Shown here piece by piece: positions 1 to 8,726 of a DNA stretch of 64,000 bases. A program made the translations under genes and the position numbers. Location of the stretch: the NCBI RefSeq assembly GCF_000328665.1, contig NC_019977.1:1302001-1366000 (forward strand), given 5' to 3'. Each line of letters starts with the position of its first letter. Within the stretch, counting starts at the first letter, position 1. The notes under the pieces are model-generated. The model saw nothing but the letters and a program-made list of their open reading frames with translations. It had not been told where the DNA came from and ran no database searches. Source of the stretch: Methanomethylovorans hollandica DSM 15978 (GTDB taxonomy: Archaea > Halobacteriota > Methanosarcinia > Methanosarcinales > Methanosarcinaceae).

Positions 1-150
1 TTGTCTTGTCAGCAAGATCTGAACATATTGGAAGTGAAGGCATATATATCAAGAATTCTTTTCCGGGTATCCTTAAGTAATTTGCGGCAGATTATTTTAA
101 ACCCAATTTGACATATGCCTAGACCAAAAGAACTTTAATATATTTTCATC

Positions 151-390
151 ATGTCCCTTTATGGTAACATAATCAATCCAGATGACCTTCTTGATGTACA
201 GATGGAACTTGCTGACATTTCCCGCGAAGGTGGTACCCTTTTTGTCAAAGAATATAGGATAAGAACAAAGTCAGGAGAGCAGAGGTGGGTGGAAGAGCAG
301 ACGTTCATCCAGCGTAACGATGCAGGAATTGTGACCCATTACCAGGGTGTCATCCAAGATATTACAGCAAGAAAGAAAAGCGGAAACTAA
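151..390 (+). pseudogene. C-terminal half of a PAS/PAC sensor domain (relic)
   Basis: The 79-residue frame reads like the second half of a PAS domain with its PAC motif: an EYRIRTKSGEQRWVEEQ stretch, then HYQGVIQDITARKK. A functional protein would need the first half of the PAS fold and an output module such as a histidine kinase. The sequence upstream in the same frame has stops, and the frame ends right after the linker lysines. I read it as debris of a multi-PAS signalling protein, not a working gene. A gene extending beyond the left edge in another frame cannot be excluded. Confidence 0.55.
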
Positions 391-465
391 ATGAAATATT
401 CAAAAACTTGTCTGATCTCTTAAGCCTAAAACTTCCTAATAGGCACTTTTAGACACTGTGTGTCC

Positions 466-1494
466 CTAGTTATGATTTGCTACATACTCTTCGTGGAACA
501 TCCTGACAACCAGCAGGAAATAAGATAGCAAAAGCGGCCCCACCACCAAACCAATGAGTCCGAACAGGTTGATACCAATGATAATACCCAGCAGAGAGAT
601 CATGGGATGAAGGGAACCAAGTTTTTTTTGAATGAACGGCCTTACAAAGTTGTCCATGGTACTTACCAGAATTCCTGCAATGAGAATACCCACTGCAGCA
701 AAGTAATCTTGCTGAAGGAGCTGGATAATGACTGCAGGAATCCATACGACCGTGGCGCCTACTAGGGGGATGAAGGACAAAAGCGCTGCAAGAGCACCCC
801 AGAGGATTGCACCCTGTATACCCAGCAAGAGAAAGGCTACAGTGAGCAGCCCTCCCTGGATAATAGCTATAATGAGGGAAGAAACAAGAGTGGTTTTGAC
901 GATCACTCTGAACTCTTCCAGAAGTTTGTCAGAATTTTCCCTGTTGAAGGGAATAGCTGAATATACACTCTTCACAAAATCCGAATCTTCTTCTGTGAAA
1001 AGATAATACAAAAGGAAGGACATTATAGTGAATTCTATTAAACGCTGGCCTATACTTTGTACCGCACTAAGCAGCATCACACTACTATAATTGGCAATGG
1101 CAGAAGCCACTTCTATGACCTTTGTCTTTATATCAAGATTTATAGGCAATTGTTCAAGATGCAGGTTCTCCAGGAAACTGCGCACAACTTCAGCATAGAT
1201 AGGAATGGAGTTGATATACTGTAAAACGTTCTGTATTTCCGTGGCTATGGTAGATATCAGGAAATATAAAGGCACCAGTATGAGAACGAAGGATAGGAAA
1301 ATGGTCATAAGAGCGGAAATGCTTCTTGATAAATGACCCCTCCTGACCATAAAATGATATAAGGGACGCAGGATTACAAAGATTATGAATGCTCCCAGGA
1401 ATGCATTGATATATGGCAACAGAGCATGTATAAGCACAGCTGCGAGCACAGCCAACATCAAAAGCGCCATTGCCATCTTAAAGGGGCGTTCCAT
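466..1494 (-). CDS. AI-2E family (PerM-like) membrane protein
   Basis: 342 residues, the usual length for the family. Two hydrophobic segments lie at about residues 8-45, one near 60-85, and five more in the second half. The extramembrane stretch at about 90-150 and the glycine/proline-rich GGLLTVAFLLLG and SFIPLVGATVVWIPA segments near 215-255 are family hallmarks. Members are proposed transporters or channels of the cytoplasmic membrane (autoinducer-2 export, Na+/H+ antiport in some), and the substrate here cannot be read from sequence. It lies 122 bp downstream of ppsA on the same strand, so it may share that transcript or have its own promoter. Confidence 0.85.
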   Translation of the reverse strand: MERPFKMAMALLMLAVLAAVLIHALLPYINAFLGAFIIFVILRPLYHFMVRRGHLSRSISALMTIFLSFVLILVPLYFLISTIATEIQNVLQYINSIPIYAEVVRSFLENLHLEQLPINLDIKTKVIEVASAIANYSSVMLLSAVQSIGQRLIEFTIMSFLLYYLFTEEDSDFVKSVYSAIPFNRENSDKLLEEFRVIVKTTLVSSLIIAIIQGGLLTVAFLLLGIQGAILWGALAALLSFIPLVGATVVWIPAVIIQLLQQDYFAAVGILIAGILVSTMDNFVRPFIQKKLGSLHPMISLLGIIIGINLFGLIGLVVGPLLLSYFLLVVRMFHEEYVANHN

Positions 1495-1616
1495 ACGTGG
1501 TATTATGCACGAATAGTATAAAATAGTAACAGTTAGCCTGAAATAATTTGACTAAAAATAGTTGCATTGGAATAGAAATAAAGGAACGCAGAACACTGCG
1601 ATCCTTATGATGCGGT

Positions 1617-4031
1617 TTATTTGCTTTTTTCCTCCGTTTCCAGTACTTTCATAGTGATCTTCATGACAGAATCGGGATTAAGGGATATGGAGTCTATGCC
1701 TTCCTTTACAAGGAACTCTGCAAATTCCGGATAATCGCTGGGTGCCTGGCCACATAGTCCACTATGCTTTCCATTGCGTTTAGCTCCCTGTATTGCCATG
1801 GAGACAATTTTCATAACACCAGGATCCCTTTCGTCAAAGGAGGTGGCAAGGATCTCAGAATCCCTGTCAACTCCCAGGGTAAGCTGGGTAAGATCATTGG
1901 AGCCTATGGAGAAACCATCGAAGTACTTGCTGAACTCGTCCACGAGCAGGATGTTGTTAGGTATCTCGCACATGACATAGACCTGCAGATCGTTCTCTCC
2001 TCTCTTAAGGCCGTTCTTCTCCATCTCTGCGATAACCTGTTTTGCTTCTTCCACCCGGCGGCAGAAGGGTATCATCAGGATGAGATTAGTAAGGCCCATC
2101 TCATCCCTTACTTTCTTCATTGCGAGGCATTCCAGGGCAAAACCTTCGCGATACCTATCATCATAGTAACGGGAAGCTCCTCTGAATCCTAACATGGGAT
2201 TACTTTCTTCGATCTCGAAGTATTTACCACCCAGGAGGCTTGCATATTCGTTGGACTTGAGATCGCTCATGCGCACTACTACTGGTTTAGGATAGAAGGC
2301 CGCAGCGATCGTCCCCACTCCCTGAGCCAGCTTTTCAACAAAGTAATCGGCCATGTTGATATAGCCCCTGGCCAGTTGTCTGATGAGGGAAAGAGTGGTT
2401 TCGTCCTTTACTTTTTCCGGATGCACCAGAGCCATGGGATGCACCTTAATATAGCTCGTGATTATGAACTCCAGCCGTGCGAGCCCGATACCGTCGTTAG
2501 GGATCATGGAAAGGGAAAAAGCTTCTTCCGGATTGCCGAGGTTCATCATTATTTCAGTACGGGGACGCTTGAGGCCTTTTAGGTCAATTGTTTCCACATG
2601 GAAAGGCAGGATACCGGCGTATACCCGGCCTACATCTCCCTCTGCACAGCTTACGGTTGCTTCTGTGCCGTTGATCAGGTGTTCCGTTGCGTCCTCTGCA
2701 CCCACCACTGCAGGGATGCCTAACTCCCGGCTCACAATGGCTGCATGGCATGTTCTGCCACCTTTGTTAGTGACTATAGCAGCAGCTGTCTTCATGATTG
2801 GTTCCCAGTCAGGGGTCGTGGTATCGGCCACAAGGACCTCACCTGGAATAAACTGCGGCAGCTGTGAGACGTCAGTAATGACACGGGCTTTGCCGGCAGC
2901 TATCTTGCCTCCCACGCTCCTGCCTTCTACAAGTACCTGACTGCGTTCATCCAGATAATATGTTTCCAGGACATCACGCGACCTGTGGGCCTGCACTGTT
3001 TCCGGCCTGGCTTGCACTATGAAGAGCTCGCCTGTTATGCCATCTTTGGCCCATTCTATATCCATGGGTACGGGCTTGCCTGCCTTGCGGGAATAATAGT
3101 CCTCTATGGTGACTGCATATCCGGCCAGGGTCAATATTTCCTCGTCATTTATGCAATACCTGCGCCTTTGGGATTCGGGAACTTCCACATTACGCGTCTG
3201 GACCTTGGAATCCCCATGGCCGTAGATCATCTTTATATCCTTGCTGCCCAGCTTTTTCTGGACAATAGGCCTGTACCCTGCTTTGAGAGTGGGTTTGAAA
3301 ACATAGAACTCATCAGGATTAACAGCTCCTTGCACAACGTTCTCCCCCAGGCCGTAAGCACCTGTGATGAAAACCACGTCATTAAAGCCGCTCTCCGTAT
3401 CAAGGGTGAAGATCACGCCACTGGAAGCAAGGTCTGAGCGTACCATCTTCATGATGCCGATGGAAAGGCCTACCTTGAAGTGATCGAAGTTGTTCGTGAC
3501 ACGATACGATATGGCCCTGTCTGTGAAAAGGGAAGCAAAACAGCGGATGCACGCGATTTTCAGGGCCGGATAGCCATGCACGTTGAGATATGTTTCCTGC
3601 TGGCCGGCGAAAGAGGCAAAGGGAAGGTCTTCGGCAGTAGCAGAACTGCGGACTGCGACATCGGTATCAGGGCCATACTCCTGGCAGAGCTTATCGTAGG
3701 CAGCTTTGATCTGCGCCCACAGATCATCAGGGATACCTGCCTCGAGAATGATGTCTCTTGCTTTGCTGCCTCTTGTGGCCAGGTCCTTTACATTGCTTAT
3801 ATCAAGGCCCTCCATGGTCTTCCTGAGCTCATCGAGAACACCTGCGGCTTGCAGCATGTGCCAGTAGGCATCTGCGGTGATAGCAAAACCATTGGGTATT
3901 TTGATGCCTTCGTTTTGCAGTTCCCTGTACATTTCCCCGATGGAAGCGTTCTTCCCTCCCACCTCAGGTATATCCTCGATACTTATTTCTCCGAACCAGC
4001 GAATGTATCTTGCAGCCGATGTTGTATTCAT
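1617..4031 (-). CDS. ppsA: Phosphoenolpyruvate synthase
   Basis: Converts pyruvate, ATP and water to PEP, AMP and phosphate, the entry to gluconeogenesis in methanogens that build pyruvate from acetyl-CoA. Domains in order: N-terminal PPDK-type ATP-grasp domain (VGGKNASIGEM near the start; RSSATAEDLPFASFAGQQET at about 130-150), swivelling phosphohistidine domain with GGRTCHAAIVSRELGIP (His near residue 429), and C-terminal PEP-binding barrel ending in SIGSNDLTQLTLGVDRDS and GLCGQAPSDYPEF (catalytic Cys near 758). About 804 residues matches archaeal PpsA. I chose the ATG at 4031 because the bases just before it (GGGGGATC) resemble an archaeal Shine-Dalgarno site; an ATG at 4043 overlaps that site. 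Divergent from the PfpI gene across a 264-bp AT-rich spacer. Confidence 0.97.
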   Translation of the reverse strand: MNTTSAARYIRWFGEISIEDIPEVGGKNASIGEMYRELQNEGIKIPNGFAITADAYWHMLQAAGVLDELRKTMEGLDISNVKDLATRGSKARDIILEAGIPDDLWAQIKAAYDKLCQEYGPDTDVAVRSSATAEDLPFASFAGQQETYLNVHGYPALKIACIRCFASLFTDRAISYRVTNNFDHFKVGLSIGIMKMVRSDLASSGVIFTLDTESGFNDVVFITGAYGLGENVVQGAVNPDEFYVFKPTLKAGYRPIVQKKLGSKDIKMIYGHGDSKVQTRNVEVPESQRRRYCINDEEILTLAGYAVTIEDYYSRKAGKPVPMDIEWAKDGITGELFIVQARPETVQAHRSRDVLETYYLDERSQVLVEGRSVGGKIAAGKARVITDVSQLPQFIPGEVLVADTTTPDWEPIMKTAAAIVTNKGGRTCHAAIVSRELGIPAVVGAEDATEHLINGTEATVSCAEGDVGRVYAGILPFHVETIDLKGLKRPRTEIMMNLGNPEEAFSLSMIPNDGIGLARLEFIITSYIKVHPMALVHPEKVKDETTLSLIRQLARGYINMADYFVEKLAQGVGTIAAAFYPKPVVVRMSDLKSNEYASLLGGKYFEIEESNPMLGFRGASRYYDDRYREGFALECLAMKKVRDEMGLTNLILMIPFCRRVEEAKQVIAEMEKNGLKRGENDLQVYVMCEIPNNILLVDEFSKYFDGFSIGSNDLTQLTLGVDRDSEILATSFDERDPGVMKIVSMAIQGAKRNGKHSGLCGQAPSDYPEFAEFLVKEGIDSISLNPDSVMKITMKVLETEEKSK

Positions 4032-4307
4032 GAGATCCCCCATTTACTTTTCTTATATCTGTATGTTAATAGGCTGGCTATCTGCGATAAATATTTATTC
4101 CTTAATTTAAACATAGGGTTTTAGGGACCAAATATGTGCCTTATGTGCAGCTAATATTGATGCTAGTGTTATACGGCTGTTTATCTGCACTTCGGCTTGT
4201 GAGGACAAGATGGATGTATACCTTTGGCTTTTGGGTATACATGTCGGCCCATGTAAAGCACGCTGATTATCATTTAAACAAAGTAAAAATTTCATAGTAG
4301 TGATCTT

Positions 4308-4850
4308 ATGGGTTCAGAACTTGACGATAAAAAAATACTGATGGTGGTTGCTCAGGATAACTTCAGAGATGAAGAGTATTTAGAACCGAGAGATGTCCTG
4401 GAAGATGCAGGGGTTAGCATTACCGTTGCGAGCAACAGTACAAAAGAGGCCTATGGGGCGCTTGGAGCAAAGATAAAGCCCGACATCAGCATCAAGGATG
4501 CCATCATGGCCGAATTTGACGGGATTGTTGTTGTCGGTGGCGGCGGTTCCAGGGAACACCTCTGGCCCAACAAGGATCTTCAAAGGCTGGTGAAGGATGC
4601 GTTCGATCAGGATAAGCTCGTAGCTGCAATATGTATCTCACCGGTGATCCTTGCCAGGGCGAAGGTCCTGGAAGACAGGGATTGTACGGTGTTCAAGGAC
4701 AAGGAATGTATTGCAGAGCTTGAGAAGTACGGCGGCCATTACCAGGATACGGATGTAGTGGCTGACGGGAACATTGTCACCGCAAGGGACCCGAAGGCAG
4801 CCGAGAAGTTCGGACATGCGATAGTGGAACAGCTCGCAGCAGAAGATTGA
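4308..4850 (+). CDS. DJ-1/PfpI family protein
   Basis: 180 residues, one glutamine-amidotransferase-like domain. The nucleophile-elbow cysteine is in VAAICISPVILARA (about residue 109). The conserved acid is in the DNFRDEEYLEP segment near the N-terminus, and the GGGGSREHLW loop follows strand 4. PfpI proteins are reported as intracellular proteases, chaperones or glyoxal-detoxifying enzymes; the sequence does not choose among these. The usual His after the Cys is not adjacent here (CIS), so protease activity is doubtful. A GTGATC Shine-Dalgarno match precedes the ATG. Single gene followed by a T-rich tract. Confidence 0.9.
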   Translation: MGSELDDKKILMVVAQDNFRDEEYLEPRDVLEDAGVSITVASNSTKEAYGALGAKIKPDISIKDAIMAEFDGIVVVGGGGSREHLWPNKDLQRLVKDAFDQDKLVAAICISPVILARAKVLEDRDCTVFKDKECIAELEKYGGHYQDTDVVADGNIVTARDPKAAEKFGHAIVEQLAAED

Positions 4851-4892
4851 ACGTAATCGTTTTTGATTACAGTTCATTTACTTCTTCTCATT

Positions 4893-4913
4893 TACTTTTT
4901 TATTCTTTTTTTC
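4893..4913 (+). terminator. T-rich archaeal terminator after the PfpI gene
   Basis: Two oligo-T runs in a pyrimidine-rich stretch lie about 45-60 bp after the stop codon at 4850. Archaeal RNA polymerase terminates on T-tracts without needing a hairpin. No hairpin is visible here. Confidence 0.5.
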
Positions 4914-4987
4914 TGCATCCTGCAGTAGATCTAACTAAAGAGGATTTCGATTAAAACTCTTTTTGATCTATTTATACAATTTTTATC

Positions 4988-5060
4988 AACGCTAAGGCGC
5001 AAAGAAATAATAACAATCAACAAGCTTTGCGTCCTCACGACCTTGTGTCTTTGCGTTAAA
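4988..5060. repeat. Imperfect inverted repeat built on CGCAAAG/CTTTGCG
   Basis: The 352-bp spacer 4851-5202 has no gene. It contains AACGCTAAGGCGCAAAG, followed by CTTTGCGT and again CTTTGCGTT, which pair with the first arm. Elements of this kind (GCGCAAAG / CTTTGCG) occur dispersed in many prokaryotic spacers. Function unknown; a transcript hairpin between the convergent PfpI and MBL genes is possible. Confidence 0.45.
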
Positions 5061-5202
5061 AGTGAAGATGATTTGATCCCTGTGTTCATCTGATCTATGT
5101 GTCCATTATGGTCCAATAGTTATTGGAATAAGGGACGATAGGTGATCCTCCAAGCCCGTAAATTGAATGACCCAATTATGCAACAGTTTTAAGTTACAAT
5201 CG

Positions 5203-5961
5203 CTACACATCGACCTGCATCAGGTCTTCTGCGATATGCACTTCTCCGGGGAAGACAGTGCGGATGTGGTCTATGGCTTCCTGCTCGTGTCCCTGCATGT
5301 GCGGGTACAGATGGGTCAGGTAAAGCCTGTCCACGTGCAGGGGGTGCTGTGAGATGTGGGATGCGAGCATATCCGGGGTGGTGTGGTTGTCCACTTCAAA
5401 ACCCAGGGGGAAGGAGCATTCGTATACCAGGACGTGCGCTCCCCGGGCGAGCTCTGTAAAGCTGTCACAGGGTTCTGTGTCACCAGTGTACACAGCGATC
5501 CTGCCGGCTTGCTCCACTCTGTAACCAATAGTAGTTACACTGTGGCATCCGTGTGCGGTGTTTATGGTGCAATCCGCCACTTTGAGCACAGTTCCACCTG
5601 TAAGTTCGGTGATATTAACCTGCAGCCTGTCCTTAAGGTAGGGGTACAGTGCCATGAGCTTATCGAACCATTGCGCTGTGCCCACAGGACCGTAGATGTG
5701 CGTCTGCGTGAGCCCTACCAGCCAGTTGGCCTTGATGAGCCCCAGCACATCGGACACATGGTCCAGGTGCAGATGTGTCAGGAAGATGGTATCTATGTCC
5801 CGGTGGTCATAGCCGCTCTCGTAGATCCGCTGCAGTATCCCGCATCCGCAGTCAAAGAGCAGGGGTTTTTTCTTCCCGCCTGCCTCTACCTCAATGATCA
5901 GTCCGGACTGCGCCCTTGCCTGCGGGATGCCTGTCCCTGTGCCTAAGAACGTGAGTTTCAT
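5203..5961 (-). CDS. MBL-fold metallo-hydrolase, RNase Z-like subgroup
   Basis: 252 residues with the metallo-beta-lactamase HxHxDH motif (FLTHLHLDHVSD, about residue 62), a preceding LLFDCGCG strand, a metal-ligand His in NTAHGCHSV, the bridging Asp in VYTGDTEPCD, and a final His in YLTHLYPH. Order and spacing match the ElaC/RNase Z-like branch (MKLTFLGTGTGIPQARAQSG start). It could be a tRNA 3' processing enzyme or another phosphodiesterase or lactonase; the long exosite arm of classical RNase Z is not obvious. The neighbouring tRNA gene is on the other strand and does not by itself support a tRNA role. Confidence 0.85.
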   Translation of the reverse strand: MKLTFLGTGTGIPQARAQSGLIIEVEAGGKKKPLLFDCGCGILQRIYESGYDHRDIDTIFLTHLHLDHVSDVLGLIKANWLVGLTQTHIYGPVGTAQWFDKLMALYPYLKDRLQVNITELTGGTVLKVADCTINTAHGCHSVTTIGYRVEQAGRIAVYTGDTEPCDSFTELARGAHVLVYECSFPLGFEVDNHTTPDMLASHISQHPLHVDRLYLTHLYPHMQGHEQEAIDHIRTVFPGEVHIAEDLMQVDV

Positions 5962-6047
5962 AGGTAGAAGAATAAGGCTTAAGTAACTTAACTTTAATTA
6001 TGGGGTAATTTATACTGGAACAAATCCGGCACAACCTTATTCTTCAT

Positions 6048-6131
6048 GCGAGGGTCGCCCAGCTGGTCAAAGGCGCCAGACTTAAGATCTGGTATCGAAG
6101 GATTTCGTGGGTTCAAATCCCATCCCTCGCA
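6048..6131 (+). tRNA. tRNA-Leu (anticodon UAA)
   Basis: Acceptor arms GCGAGGG (6048-6054) and CCCTCGC (6124-6130) pair fully, with discriminator A at 6131. The anticodon stem CCAGA/TCTGG encloses CTTAAGA, giving anticodon TAA. The long variable arm expected of a leucine tRNA (about 14 nt) and the T-loop TTCAAAT are present. CCA is not encoded, which is common in archaea. It lies directly upstream of the type I restriction operon. Confidence 0.96.
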
Positions 6132-6273
6132 TGTGGTTTTCTAGTAATATTTTAATTAACAGTTCCTTTTTTAAACCCAAATTACTGAGTTCAGTTGAAT
6201 AAACTTTAGTAAATGTTTTATATTAACATCTATATTCTATCTCACAAAGAACTTGTTGAGTTTAAAACATCTA

Positions 6274-6287
6274 AACTTTCCGAAGTT
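6274..6287. promoter_or_regulatory. Short palindrome AACTT-TCCG-AAGTT upstream of hsdM
   Basis: A 14-nt palindrome with 5-bp arms lies 66 bp before the hsdM start, in the 221-bp spacer after the tRNA. A TATA-like TTTTATATT lies further up near 6217. The palindrome shares AACT, TTCCGAA and AGTT with the longer one inside rhuM (11513-11537). An operator for a protein encoded in the operon is conceivable; this is inference from similarity only. Confidence 0.3.
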
Positions 6288-6352
6288 GATATAATGACTT
6301 TTATGCCGGTTCATTAAGATGATTACAATCTGAATACTGGAAGGCATTAATT

Positions 6353-7870
6353 ATGAGTGATATTGAAAAGCAATTGTGGAAAACTGCAGACAAACTCCGG
6401 AAAAATATTGATGCCGCTGAGTATAAACACATAGTTCTGGGTCTGATCTTCCTGAGATATATCTCGGATGCCTTTGATGAGTTATATGAAAAACTGCAGC
6501 AGGGGGAAGGGGAGTACGCTGGTGCGGACCCTGAGGACAGGGATGAATACAAAGCCGAGAATGTCTTCTTTGTGCCTGCAATCGCCCGCTGGTCATATCT
6601 GCAGGCAGAAGCCAAAAAACCGGAAATCGGTAAAGCTGTTGACAATGCAATGGATGTCATCGAAAAAGAGAATCCGTTGCTCCGGGGCGTCTTGCCTAAG
6701 GTATATGCAAGAGGTAATCTTGATCCTGCAAATCTTGGTGGTCTGATCGATCTGGTGAGCAATATCGCTCTCGGAGATGCAAAAAACAGGAGTGCCGATG
6801 TTCTGGGCCATGTTTTCGAGTATTTCCTTGGTGAGTTCGCCCTTGCGGAAGGAAAGAAAGGCGGGCAGTTCTACACTCCCAGAAGCGTAGTTGAGTTACT
6901 GGTAGAAATGCTGGAGCCTTACAATGGCCGGGTATTTGATCCATGCTGCGGTTCAGGTGGCATGTTCGTGCAGTCGGAGAAATTCGTTGCCGACCATCAG
7001 GGGAAGCTGAACGATATATCGATCTACGGACAGGAGAGCAACCAGACGACGTGGCGGTTGGCAAAGATGAACCTGGCCATCAGGAGCATTGACAGTTCCC
7101 AAGTCAAATGGAACAATGAAGGCTCTTTCCTCAATGATGTTCACAAAGACCTGAAAGCGGATTATGTCATAGCCAACCCGCCGTTCAATGACAGCGACTG
7201 GAGCGGCGATCTGCTGCACAAGGACGGCAGGTGGAAGTATGGTATCCCGCCGGCCGGGAACGCCAATTATGCCTGGATACAGCACTTCCTCTATCATCTT
7301 GGTCCGAGCGGCCAGGCAGGTTTTGTCCTGGCTAAGGGTTCTCTGACATCCAAATCATCGGGCGAAGGGGATATCAGAAAAGAGCTCGTGGAAACACGCC
7401 TGGTGGACTGCATAGTGAACCTTCCACCGAAGCTGTTCCTGAATACCCAGATCCCGGCCAGCCTCTGGTTCCTGAGCAGGAACAAGGCCAACGGCAGGTA
7501 CAGAAACAGGACGGATGAGATCCTGTTCATCGATGCACGGAACATGGGACACCTGATAAACCGCAGGACCCGCGAATTCTCACCTGAGGACATACAGGAG
7601 ATTGCGAGCACCTACCATAAATGGCGCAATCCGGAAGGCAATTACGAGGACGTGAAAGGATTCTGCAATTCAGCCCCCATCGCACGTGTGCGTGAGTTGG
7701 ATTACGTGCTGACGCCCGGCCGCTATGTAGGACTGCCGGACGACGAGGATGATTTTGACTTCAATGAGCGCTTCACCGCCCTGAAAGCCGAGTTCGAGGA
7801 GCAGCTGAAAGAGGAAGAGAGACTGAACCTGCTGATCGCCGGGAATCTGAAAAGGGTGAAGCTTGAATGA
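6353..7870 (+). CDS. hsdM: Type I restriction-modification system, methyltransferase subunit HsdM
   Basis: 505 residues. The N-terminal HsdM helical domain ([35 protein letters not shown]) is followed by the N6-adenine methyltransferase core: SAM-binding motif [10 protein letters not shown] near residue 196 and catalytic NPPF near 275. With HsdS it methylates adenine in a bipartite target; with HsdR it cuts unmodified DNA. A GGAAGG site precedes the ATG. The stop codon overlaps the next small frame by ATGA. It is GC-richer than the genes inserted downstream, which suggests different histories within one operon. Confidence 0.97.
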   Translation: MSDIEKQLWKTADKLRKNIDAAEYKHIVLGLIFLRYISDAFDELYEKLQQGEGEYAGADPEDRDEYKAENVFFVPAIARWSYLQAEAKKPEIGKAVDNAMDVIEKENPLLRGVLPKVYARGNLDPANLGGLIDLVSNIALGDAKNRSADVLGHVFEYFLGEFALAEGKKGGQFYTPRSVVELLVEMLEPYNGRVFDPCCGSGGMFVQSEKFVADHQGKLNDISIYGQESNQTTWRLAKMNLAIRSIDSSQVKWNNEGSFLNDVHKDLKADYVIANPPFNDSDWSGDLLHKDGRWKYGIPPAGNANYAWIQHFLYHLGPSGQAGFVLAKGSLTSKSSGEGDIRKELVETRLVDCIVNLPPKLFLNTQIPASLWFLSRNKANGRYRNRTDEILFIDARNMGHLINRRTREFSPEDIQEIASTYHKWRNPEGNYEDVKGFCNSAPIARVRELDYVLTPGRYVGLPDDEDDFDFNERFTALKAEFEEQLKEEERLNLLIAGNLKRVKLE

Positions 7871-8133
7871 CCAGGAATGAATTGATGGTCGACGGGGAAT
7901 ATGAAATTTTAAGGTCACAAATTGCGACCTTAGAGAATGATGAAGAATTTTCAAATTGGAAATCACAGATTGTGATGTCCGATGAAGACTGTGGTATCGC
8001 AATATGCGATACCTTCAGAACAGCTTCCATGCGTTTTTCTGAAAGACTCTGGAAAAGAGGGTTCGTATTCTCGAAGATGGATAGTGAATGCACAATGATC
8101 GACGCTGAAAGGAAGGAATGCACAAAAAGATGA
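7867..8133 (+). pseudogene. Partial copy of the neighbouring ORF6N gene
   Basis: An 88-codon frame whose first two thirds (about 7898-8042) repeats 8390-8544 of the next gene at high identity: EYEILRSQIATLE, then DEEFSNWKSQIVMSDED, then the IAICDTF/IAKCDTF segment. It lacks the ORF6N domain that should precede LRSQ, so it is a truncated duplicate fused to a new start (ATGA overlap with hsdM). It contains three palindromes, described separately. It may be translated through coupling to hsdM, but I see no complete domain. Confidence 0.6.
7911..8013. repeat. Three palindromes inside the partial ORF6N copy
   Basis: Palindromes lie at 7911-7931 (arms AAGGTCACA / TGCGACCTT, one mismatch), 7962-7976 (ATCACA / TGTGAT) and 7993-8013 (GGTATCGCA / TGCGATACC, perfect 9-bp arms around ATA). 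All share the core TCRCA-N3-TGYGA. The third is read in a different codon phase from the first two, which suggests that the DNA symmetry, not a repeated peptide, is the recurring unit. Confidence 0.75.
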
Positions 8134-8204
8134 ATATTTTGTGCACATTATAATTTGAATGCACAGGTGTTGCGCAGGTAATCAATGGGCCAGAGGTTGA
8201 AGCG

Positions 8205-8726
8205 ATGGGTGGAAGTGAACTGATAGTACCGGAACAGATCCAAAGCCGGATCTACACGATTCGAGGCTTACAGGTGACGCTGGATGAGGATCTGGCAGCT
8301 CTCTATCATGTTGAGACCAGAGTATTGAACCAAGCGGTCAAAAGGAACAAAGACAGGTTTCCGGAGCAGTTCTGTTTTCAACTGACCACCGGGGAATATG
8401 AGCGTTTAAGATCACAAATTGTGATCTTAGAGAATGATGAAGAATTTTCGAACTGGAAATCACAGATTGTGATGTCCGATGAAGACCATGGCATCGCAAA
8501 ATGCGATACCTTCAAAACAGCATGCGGGCGCGTTTCTGAAGAATTTGGGTTTCAACTGTCTGCAAAGGAATACAATAATTTAAGGTCGCAAAATGCGACC
8601 ATAGAACACGTTTTTAAAAAAGAATACTTTAATTTCTCAAAAAGTTGTACTGCTTCCGGTCTGTACTGGATGAAATTGCGAAGCAACCTGCTACGCAATA
8701 TTGCGAGGCTGGAGGGGATGAAGTGA
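8205..8726 (+). CDS. ORF6N-domain DNA-binding protein (C-terminally degenerate)
   Basis: 173 residues. Residues 7-65 (IQSRIYTIRGLQVTLDEDLA, ALYHVETRVLNQAVKRNK, RFPEQFCFQL) are a clear ORF6N domain, a KilA-N-related fold found in phage antirepressors and often next to type I restriction genes. The conserved tail that normally follows LRSQ (a YLPYAFTEQG-type segment) is missing. It is replaced by copies of palindrome-bearing sequence (LRSQIV, WKSQIV, GIAKCDTF, LRSQNAT). The gene may make a truncated regulator or be decaying. Its last codons contain the GGAGG site and GTG start of hsdS, so translation through it probably feeds hsdS. Confidence 0.7.
   Translation: MGGSELIVPEQIQSRIYTIRGLQVTLDEDLAALYHVETRVLNQAVKRNKDRFPEQFCFQLTTGEYERLRSQIVILENDEEFSNWKSQIVMSDEDHGIAKCDTFKTACGRVSEEFGFQLSAKEYNNLRSQNATIEHVFKKEYFNFSKSCTASGLYWMKLRSNLLRNIARLEGMK
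8408..8600. repeat. Four palindromes inside the ORF6N gene
   Basis: Located at 8408-8428 (arms AAGATCACA / TGTGATCTT, perfect), 8459-8473 (ATCACA / TGTGAT), 8490-8510 (GGCATCGCA / TGCGATACC, one mismatch) and 8584-8600 (GGTCGCA / TGCGACC, perfect). Compared with 7911-7931, the change GGTC to GATC in one arm is matched by GACC to GATC in the other. Same core as the upstream set: TCRCA-N3-TGYGA. Confidence 0.75.

Noticed and set aside
4988-5060. CGCAAAG repeats as a riboswitch or small RNA
   Set aside because: Convergent gene ends on both sides and no conserved structure beyond short inverted arms; a common type of intergenic repeat.
6108-6131. Attachment-site duplication of the tRNA-Leu 3' end
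   Set aside because: I looked for a second copy of the T-arm/acceptor sequence near the end of the restriction operon and did not find one; no integrase gene is present.
8205-8726. ORF6N gene plus neighbour as a toxin-antitoxin pair
   Set aside because: The second frame is a truncated copy of the first and neither resembles a toxin; palindrome-driven duplication explains it better.
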